In this document: positions 56,931-64,000 of the stretch, piece after piece
Position numbering within the stretch: the stretch's first letter is position 1
How the letters are laid out: the number at the start of each line of letters is the position of its first letter
Origin: Diphasiastrum complanatum
Taxonomy: Eukaryota > Streptophyta > Lycopodiopsida > Lycopodiales > Lycopodiaceae
DNA: 64,000 nt
Reading direction: 5' to 3'
Assembly: GCA_029204225.1 (NCBI GenBank)
Contig: CM055106.1
Location: 22,700,095 to 22,764,094, forward strand
Made by a program: the position numbers and the translations under genes
Notes under the pieces: model-generated
The model's input: the letters and a program-made list of their open reading frames with translations, nothing else
Databases searched by the model: none
What the model was told of the DNA's origin: nothing

Positions 56931-58585
56931 GCTAAAATCAACTCAAAATTGATGCATTCTAAAATCACACAATTTTCAAAGATTGCTGGTCGTTATATTC
57001 CCAAAGCCTTGTCAAAGAATATATAGTGCACTGGATAGCACAAATTTTTATCTACGAAATTGTACTGATCATTTGGTTAAACGATGTCATAAGTGTCCAA
57101 ACATCGACGTATTTGGCATCCAACCACTATTCTTGGGCGTCCAACTACCCAAAATTTTGAAATTTGGCTTTTATCAAAAGTAGTGAATTTGCAAAACTGT
57201 AATTTTCCAAGGGATCCATTCGCATATGTCCGGGCCGGGTGACGATTTATTATTTTCGGTTCTCAATCCGCTTATTAACCTGGTTCTAAAGACCCTAACC
57301 GGCGTGTACACTATTTCTCAAGAACCGACGATTATGCTCTTTTGTAAGAACCGGCCACGGTCGAGAATTGTTGGGTCCCTTTGAGCCTTGGATGGGGGGG
57401 ATAAACCGAGTATCAATTCACCCTACAAAATCTAACATTCATTAAGGGCTTTTATCAAGTGACTATTTATTCATGAGTAGGATGAGACCGAGGATGTTAA
57501 GATAGACAATGTTGTAACAAGATGTTTTTCATGGTTATCCTCTTGTTGATGGGTAGTTAGTTGATAAGTGGAATGTTAAAAACTAAAGACATTGTGCAAC
57601 AAGACTTTTTTTCAGCAGCTTTTATACAAGTCATATTTTTAGAGTGTTTATTTATTAGAGTTGTTTAGCTGTAAAGTGTGTTTTTTTTGCACAATTGAAA
57701 TATCATAGGCATCAAAGAGTGTGAGATTTTTAAGAGTAATTGATAAGTGGAGGAATGCTCAAATTTTGTGTGCTTACACCTTTTTGTACGTGGCTTACAT
57801 GTGTCTTTTGATAAATAAACGTGATCGAGTTTTAATATAGTATGCAATAATCATTTTTGAAATGATTTTTTATTATTTTTATAAAAATAGTATATATTGG
57901 GAACCTGTATAGGAACCAATGGTTCTTATAGAAACCCGATCCAGACCTATTTCTGAAAATTGGAAAAATCGACAATATAGTATAGTAAAAAAGACTGGCA
58001 AGAACTTTTTATGTACAAAGATCCAAAAGCAAAGAAGAATTGATCAAAAACACCTTGAACTCCTCAATGACGTACTCTTTTGCAATTGATTGTACAAAAT
58101 TAGATTCTTATCGAGAAGATCATATAGATCTCTATTGTTTTCATTAGTTTAGGAGTATGGAACCTTGAACCCCTTAACCCCCCCCGCCCCCCCTCGTGCA
58201 ATCCCTCAATTGGACACGGAAGTAGAACAATATGCAAATCCTAGTTTTCATTGGTTTGGGATAACTGAAGAGCGAGGCTAGCCATGTAATAATGCAGGTA
58301 GGCATGGTTCATGTTACGAGGCATAATCCGATCCATGCCTATGTGGATCAATACAAGGCTAGCCTCACTCTTCACAAGATTGCATTTGGCCTTGTCACAA
58401 ACCAATGAGCATGGATTACAAAATTGTAGTTGGCCTTGTGACAAATCTAAATGAGTAGGGGTTTAATTAGAATGATCTTAAAATCTGATTTTATTTATTT
58501 TGCAATTGTATTGCTGATTTCGAGAGACTAGCTATATAGTTGCACTAGACTCAAATTTAGTTATTATATACATGGAACTGAATTG
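56931..58585. other. Non-coding tract
   Basis: No supported gene. Around 57240-57360 the word GGTTCTCAA and its reverse complement alternate (TCGGTTCTCAAT, CTCAAGAACCGACG, AAGAACCGGCC). A C-rich string lies at about 58175-58193. Confidence 0.45.
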
Positions 58586-58589
58586 ACAA

Positions 58590-59042
58590 CTTGGTGAATT
58601 GATAGACAAAGGATTTATTAGACCCAACGCTTCACCTTTTGGAGCTCCAGTGTTATTTGTGGAAAAGACGGACAAGATGCTTCGAATGTGTGTGGATTAC
58701 TACATGCTCCAACAAAGGTACCATCAAGAACAAGTACCCCATGCCTAGAATTGATGACCTGTTCAACCAGCTCAAACATACCAAATATTTTAGCTGAATA
58801 GTTCTTAGATTTGGATATTACGAAATTCAAATAGCTAAAGGTGATGAGCACAAAATGGCTTTTTGGACATGGTATGGAAGTCACGAGTTCAGCGTGATGC
58901 CATTCGGTCTAATAAATGCACCAGCCAATCTTTGCACGTTGATGAACAACATTTTTCAGGACTGTTTAGATGAATTTGTTATAATGTACATCGACAGCAT
59001 CTTAGTGTTTAGATGTAGTCTCAAAGATCACATTGAACACTT
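58590..59042 (+). mobile_element. Ty3/gypsy reverse transcriptase fragment
   Basis: Pieces read [26 protein letters not shown], a shift, [19 protein letters not shown], then from 58855 MAFWTWYGSHEFSVMPFGLI, NAPANLCTLMNNIF and IMYIDSILVF, ending HIEH. These are the ordered RT blocks of gypsy pol. The catalytic YIDD is YIDS, so the copy is inactive even apart from stops. It ends exactly where the TRIM-like element begins. Confidence 0.87.
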
Positions 59043-59690
59043 AGAATTTGCTTTGCACAGGAACACAGATTATGCTACACAGTAACACAGACAAAAAACA
59101 CTCTCCATAGCAAGCTCACATAGCAACTGTATTTCTCAAAATGAAATTACACTGTACATATAGTTGTTCACTCAGGCAACCCATGCATGACCCAGGTTGT
59201 CGTTGATCCAAAACAGTGCACAAACAGCGAAGAAATCACCAGTTATGTATAAAAACCGTAATCCCAAGCCCGGTTTCAATTTTCAGCTGGTTTCAAAATT
59301 GTCAATTTTTCACCAAATTTTTTCCTGTCTGATGCTATGCACAGGCTAATAATCCCTCTGCTAAGCTTAGCAAGCCTCTATAAACTAGAAACCATGCACC
59401 AGTGCTTCTCTTTCCGTCTTCAACCCGCCATAAATTCCGAACTCTCAGAAGACAGTTCTCCCGAAGCTCTCTTCAACGGCGATGTTGTACTGTGTACACT
59501 CCCTATACGACTCTGATACCAACTTAGAATTTGCTTCACACAGGAACACAGATCATGCTACACAGTAACACAGACAGAAAACACTCTCCACAGCAAGCTC
59601 ACATAGCAACTGTATTTCTCAAAATGAAATTACACTGTACATATAGTTGTTCACTCAGACAACCCATGCATGACCCAGGTTGCCGTTGGC
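59043..59690 (-). mobile_element. TRIM-like miniature LTR retrotransposon
   Basis: Direct repeats of about 167 bases (59043-59208 and 59524-59690, ~95% identical) flank about 315 bases. On the minus strand the inner edge of the upper repeat is followed by TTGGTATCAGAGT (59511-59523), a copia-type primer binding site. Small size, paired LTRs, primer site and no coding capacity are the hallmarks of a TRIM. The ends are not clean TG..CA. Confidence 0.7.
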
Positions 59691-59797
59691 GGGACGCGTG
59701 TCCCGTCGACTTGCCTCGTGGCGAGGCCAACTGATCCTTATTCACTGATAGGCCCACAGTACAGTAATACAGTGATTCTACTTGAATTCTAACTGAC
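59691..59797. other. Short spacer
   Basis: GC-richer sequence between the TRIM and the copia fragment; no feature seen. Confidence 0.4.
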
Positions 59798-60330
59798 TGA
59801 AACAGAAGGTAAGTGCTTAAATGATGAAGGTTGGTATCTGGATTCAGCTGCTACTACACATATGACTTATCAATGGTCATCCTTCTTTACTTATGAATTA
59901 CTAAAGAAGAAACAAGTTGTGGTAGGGGACAAGACTGTTATTGATGCTATTGGTATTGGATCAATCTGGTAGAACTGCAATTCTGAGGGATGTGTTACAT
60001 GTACCAAACTTAGCCAATAATTTAATATCTATAGCTTGTGTGACTAGACTTGGTTTAGAAGATCGTTTATTTGAGAAACATTGTACTATTCCACAGGGCG
60101 AAAACGTTTTTGTCATAGGAAGTGGATCACATGGATTGTATAGGCTAACTACTTGGACAGATTAGAGACCTATTGCTTGCATTGCTACTGAGAGAAACAA
60201 GGAAAACACTTGGTGGCATAGGAGGATGGGACATACGAATGACAACTGCTTACAAAGACTGTCAAGAAAGGAGATGCTCAGAGATTTTTCTTATGACATG
60301 GGAGGGGAAAGATGTGAATCGAAACTGCAA
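59798..60330 (+). mobile_element. copia protease/pre-integrase fragment, first copy
   Basis: Reads EGWYLDSAATTHMTYQW (protease, DSA in place of the usual DSG), KKKQVVVGDKTVIDAIGIGS, then with shifts VPNLANNLISIACVTRLGLE and GSHGLYRLTTW, and a pre-integrase part ending about 60330. It is about 93% identical to 61065-61590. Stops and shifts throughout. Confidence 0.8.
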
Positions 60331-60339
60331 GAGAAGTAT

Positions 60340-61020
60340 GGGAGTGACTCAAAGCGATTCATGAAGTGAAGGGAATGTCCAACATTCTACTACTACAAAG
60401 GCAACTTGGAAGCCTAAAGATGCAAGAAATAGAGAGCATGGGTGAGCATATAGAGAGGATTAGGAGCTTGGCAAGGCAATTACAGATTGTAGAGGCACCA
60501 GTTGAAAAAATGCAATTGATATATACTCTTCTCAACAGCTTGCCAGTGTCATACAATCCACTAATTATGACCCTAGAAGGGCAATGTGAAAGTTTGGATC
60601 TGCAGTATGTCACAAGTCGATTGTTGCAAGAGGAGTGCTGCAGGAAGGCTACACGGTCGCGTGATGAGATGGCGTTCTTCCATAAGGTCAAGACAAGGAA
60701 CAATAGAGATGAAAGAAAGGAAGATTTGCACGATAGGGAACAATCATCGCAGAGTTGGAAAGATGGAAAGAGAAAGCAGTTTGGAAGAGACGGGAGCAAG
60801 AGAGGGTCATCAAATGCTATTATTGTGATGAACCAAGTCATGTCGTCAGAACGTGCTCTAAAAATCTTGATGATATAAGAAGAAATGATAAAGAACAGAA
60901 AACGTAGTAGAGGCACATCAAGGAGATGATGTTATTGCACTTATGGTCTACACCACGCAAATGGCAGCCCATCAAGAGATTATAGTGACTGATATAGATT
61001 CATCAAATGATACTGGTTAT
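60340..61020 (+). pseudogene. copia gag (UBN2-type) with zinc knuckle
   Basis: A 170-codon frame (60366-60878) reads LLLQRQLGSLKMQEIESMGE, HIERIRSLARQLQIVEAPVE and LLNSLPVSYNPLIMTLEG, the core helices of copia gag, then a basic linker. In another frame at about 60818-60870, CYYCDEPSHVVRTC is the CCHC zinc knuckle. ALMVYTTQMAAHQEIIVTD leads to the protease. The N-terminus is missing, replaced by the preceding protease fragment. Confidence 0.82.
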
Positions 61021-61064
61021 TCAAGTGACATCTTACCGAAGTAGTACCTGTGATGGTGCCTGGA

Positions 61065-62460
61065 ACAGAAGGTAAGTGCTTAAATGATGAAGGTTGGTAT
61101 CTAGATTCAGCTGCTACTACACATATGACTTATCAACAATTATCCTTCTTTACTTATGAATAACTAAAAGGGAAACAAGTTGTGGTAGGGGACAAGACTG
61201 CTATTTATGTTGTTGGTATTGGATCAATCTAGTAGAACTGAATTCTGAGGAATGTGTGACATGTACCAAAATTAGCCAGTAATTTAATGTCTATAGCTTG
61301 TGTGACTAGACTTGGTTTAGAAGTTCGTTTCTTTGAGAAACATTGTACTATTCAATAGGGTAAAAAAAAATTTGTCATAGAAAGTGGATCACATGGATTG
61401 TATAGGCTAACTGCTTGGACAAATGAGAGATCTATTGCTTGCATTGCTATTGAGAGAAACAAGGAAAACACTTGGTGGCATAGGAGGATGGGACATACGA
61501 GTGACAACTGCTTACAAAGATTGTCAAGAAAGGAGATGCTCAAAGATTTTTCTTATGACATGGGAAGGGAAAGCGAAAGATGTGAGACATGCATTTATGG
61601 AAAAATGCATAAATACGCTTATGTCAGAGTAGAGGCTCATAGAGAAGATGAGTTGTTAAAGTTAGTTCACTCTGACATTTGTGGACCGATGGAAGTCATA
61701 TCCTTGGGAGGATCTAAGTACTTCGTAACCTTTATCGATGATTACAATTGAATGGTGCATGTCAAACCCATGAAGACCAAAGGACAAGTGCTGAAAATGT
61801 TAAAGAACCAAATTTAAGATTCGAGCTAAGTCAGAAACATGGAAGAAAATAAAGAAGCTACGAACGGATAACGAAGGAGAATACAGGAGTAAAGCCTTTG
61901 ATAAGTATTGCATTAAAGAAGAAATTAAGAGGGCATTTACAGTGTCTTAAAATCTGCAACAAAAAGGAGTCTCAGAAAGAAAGAATAGGGCGATTATGGA
62001 GATGGTAAGGTGTATGTTGTATGAAAGGGGTTTGGCTAGGGAGTTTTGGGTGGAAGCAGTGGTCATAGCAGTATACTTGATCAACAGAATCTCAACAAAA
62101 GCGCTACCAAATGCCACACCATATGAGGAATGGTATGGACATAAGCCCTCTGTTGATCATCTGTGTGTGTTTGGTTGCCTAGCATATGCACGCGGTGACA
62201 CTGCCAAGAGAAAGAAACTAGATAAAATGGGAGAGAGGTGCCTATTCGTTGGATATCCTTCTGGTGTAAAGGGTTATAAACTTTACAATATAACCACTAA
62301 AAAGTTTATTGTGTCTAGAGATGTGATTTTTGATGAAGAATGCAGGGTTGAAGTGAATGTTGAAACATCCAAGACAAACATGATGGGAATGCCTACTATG
62401 TTGTTGTCTAAAGATATTCTGCCTACCCAAGTAGGAGGAGTAAACCCGGATCCAAAATAG
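61065..62460 (+). pseudogene. copia protease (second copy), pre-integrase and integrase
   Basis: 61065-61400 repeats the protease part (WYLDSAATTHMTYQQ). The frame 61398-61751 reads NTWWHRRMGHTSDNCLQRLS, CETCIYGKMHKYAY, LLKLVHSDICGPMEVISLGG and FVTFIDDYN, ending TGA (61749-61751). After a decayed stretch, 61996-62460 reads MEMVRCMLYERGLAREFWVE, LINRISTKALPNATPYEEWY, HLCVFGCLAYA, KLDKMGERCLFVGYPSGVKG and FIVSRDVIFDE, the integrase C-terminal part. The catalytic core is largely present but broken. Confidence 0.87.
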
Positions 62461-62559
62461 AAAGCAATAATGAGTGTAAATGAGATCGTTGCAGAAAATA
62501 TTCCCACATAAGAGGAAATAGAAGAAAACTAGAGAGGAGGAGTGGAACCTGTCAGTCTA

Positions 62560-63570
62560 GAGGATAAAAGTGAAATAGAGAGATCTTTTGAAATCAGGAA
62601 GTCACAAAGAATGAAGAAAATACCAAAGCGGTTTAATGACATGGTATTCTTAACATAACAACAGGCTTTGGAAGAACCATCAAGTTACAGTGGGGCAATA
62701 ATTCATCAGCTAAAGAGAGTTGGATTGAAGCCATGAATGAAGAAATGAGGGCAATCAAAACTAACAAAGCTTGGGAGCTAGTGAAACCTCCACCAATTGC
62801 AAATGTGATCGGTTTCAAATGGGTGTATAAGGTGGACTATTGGGACAAGTGGAGCGATATAAGGCCAGAATAGTCACAAAGGAGTATGCACAGAAGGAAG
62901 GAGTTGATTTTGAGGATACCTTTGCTCTTGTAGCCAGAATTGGATCAATCCGGTTGCCTATGGCATGGTGGCTAAGAATCTGCATATACACCAGATGGAC
63001 ATGAGAACCGCCTTCTTAAATAGAAAATTGACTAAAGAAGTCTATATGACACAACCCAAAGGATATGAGCAAGATACAGACATGGTCTGTAACCTACAGA
63101 GAGCACTTTATGGATTCAAGTAGGCTTCTAAAGTTTGGTATGAGAGAATAGAATTTTTTTTTATAGAAATTGGCTATAATGCAAGTCAATCAGACATGAG
63201 CATCTTTTATAAGAAAGTACATCATCAGTGCATATACATTGCATTATATGTGGATGATATCATTATGATAACTAGTTCATTAAAGTTGATTAATGAATGC
63301 ATTTTGTGTTTGCAAAGTAATTTTAAAATGAAGGATTTAGGTGAGTTGCGGTTCGTTTTTGGCACAGAGGTAACACGCAACAGAAGGGAAGGCTGGATGA
63401 AACTTTCACAAGAGACTTTTTTCAAGAATCTGATCAAGAAATTTGGAATGAGTGACTCAGGAGTGGCATCAACACCTATGGAATCAGGTTCGCATCTTAA
63501 CAATAGTATGTGTTTGCAGAATGAAGAGGAACAAGAGCAAATTATATCAACTTCAAACTAGGAAAGCTAA
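62560..63570 (+). pseudogene. copia reverse transcriptase, truncated
   Basis: Frame-broken from SQRMKKIPKRFND and NEEMRAIKTNKAWELVK-like sequence (62725-62785). Then MRTAFLNRKLTKEVYMTQPK, LQRALYGFK, TAG, ASKVWYERIEF, and from 63196 YIALYVDDIIMITSS (catalytic YVDD intact), FKMKDLGELRFVFGTEVTRN and LIKKFGMSDSGVASTPMES, ending about 63560 before RNase H. The next sequence is the gypsy LTR, which probably cut it off. Confidence 0.87.
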
Positions 63571-63896
63571 CAAGTTTCTACTCCAAGCCTCCAACTTAGG
63601 AGTTTATGAATTTTCCACTAGACTTATTCTCCTCAAGAAAGAGAGAATATTCTCTTTCGGATCCCCATGCAACCTAAACTGAGCTATTGATCTCCTATTC
63701 TTGCATTAAAGCAGTCTTCACCATGCATGTGCTCCTATGTCCAATTATAGGTATGGGCCTTCATATGATTATTAGTTATTTAATACGACCACGTCTGGAA
63801 TGACGTAGCATAACTAATAACCACATACAACTAGAGTGACCAGCTATCCACATCAGGAATAATTTTGATTCCCTTGTACAGGACATGGACATAACA
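63571..63896 (-). mobile_element. Probable 3' LTR of a minus-strand Ty3/gypsy element
   Basis: On the minus strand it begins TGTTATGTCCATGTCC (from 63896) directly after a polypurine tract. The far end is not fixed; it probably lies close to where copia similarity stops at about 63570. A TTAGTTATTTAATACGACC stretch near 63774 could be promoter-like on the other strand. Confidence 0.55.
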
Positions 63897-64000
63897 TTCT
63901 TCCCCCCTTAAACTATTTCTATCTCTAGAAATGAAAACTAGGGAAATTCTTCTTTATGCTTTCGACCCTTTCCCATGAATCATCATCCTCAGTCCGTCCC
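63897..64000 (-). mobile_element. Ty3/gypsy pol C-terminus and polypurine tract
   Basis: Minus strand from 64000: TEDDDSWERVESIKKNFPSF, resembling the ATWE..E.L...FP.F.LEDK end of gypsy integrase/chromodomain-type tails, then the polypurine tract TAAGGGGGGAAGAA (63910-63897) next to the LTR. It runs off the window. In-frame stops lie between the tail and the tract. Confidence 0.6.

Overview
This is nuclear DNA of a land plant, dense in transposable elements. The plant signs are Ty1/copia and Ty3/gypsy fragments with tRNA-iMet-type primer sites, a hAT transposase, an En/Spm (CACTA) accessory gene, a plant LINE, long CT/AG microsatellites, introns with GT..AG borders, and gene scraps that read as plant proteins (augmin subunit 7, plant-type kinase, kelch protein). 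Low gene density and heavy nesting fit a large genome such as a fern or other non-angiosperm, but the lineage cannot be fixed from the sequence. No rRNA, tRNA gene or CRISPR array was recognised.

Layout. 1-2.7 kb: minus-strand copia relic and a ~780-bp tandem repeat. 2.7-3.4 kb: two broken plus-strand gene fragments (AUG7 exon 1 with a nonsense codon; an unidentified frameshifted piece). 5-9.8 kb: a plus-strand copia element with a doubled primer binding site, coding from gag to reverse transcriptase, cut off before RNase H. 9.8-17.4 kb: a LINE and a hAT transposon whose pieces lie in mixed orientation; flipping ~12.87-14.42 kb would rejoin both. 17.4-22.8 kb: non-coding, with microsatellites and palindromes. 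22.8-28.0 kb: two minus-strand LTR-element 3' ends carrying unrecognised coding sequence. 28-35.9 kb: mostly empty, with an orphan exon and an array of GCGA-loop hairpins. 35.9-38.3 kb: decayed DUF7869-like gene. 38.6-41.3 kb: two minisatellites around an AT-rich block. 41.3-42.3 kb: internally deleted copia. 42.66-45.45 kb: a decayed minus-strand gene combining a histone H3 fold with a downstream multi-exon Ulp1-like region, with a 740-bp internal tandem duplication. 45.9-47.1 kb: an intact 403-aa kelch-like ORF, the best candidate for a living gene. 47.5-47.9 kb: kinase fragment. 49.7-52.1 kb: CACTA accessory gene. 52.2-58.5 kb: tandem duplications, CT arrays and a TTCCGAGG-word repeat. 58.6-64 kb: gypsy RT cut by a TRIM-like element, a rearranged copia, and the 3' end of a minus-strand gypsy element.

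Almost nothing here works together as a pathway: it is a graveyard of mobile elements. The common thread is decay. Many otherwise open frames are broken by single TAG codons where Gln would fit, as expected from C-to-T deamination at methylated CAG (CHG) sites. All homology calls are by eye and from memory; no database search was possible.
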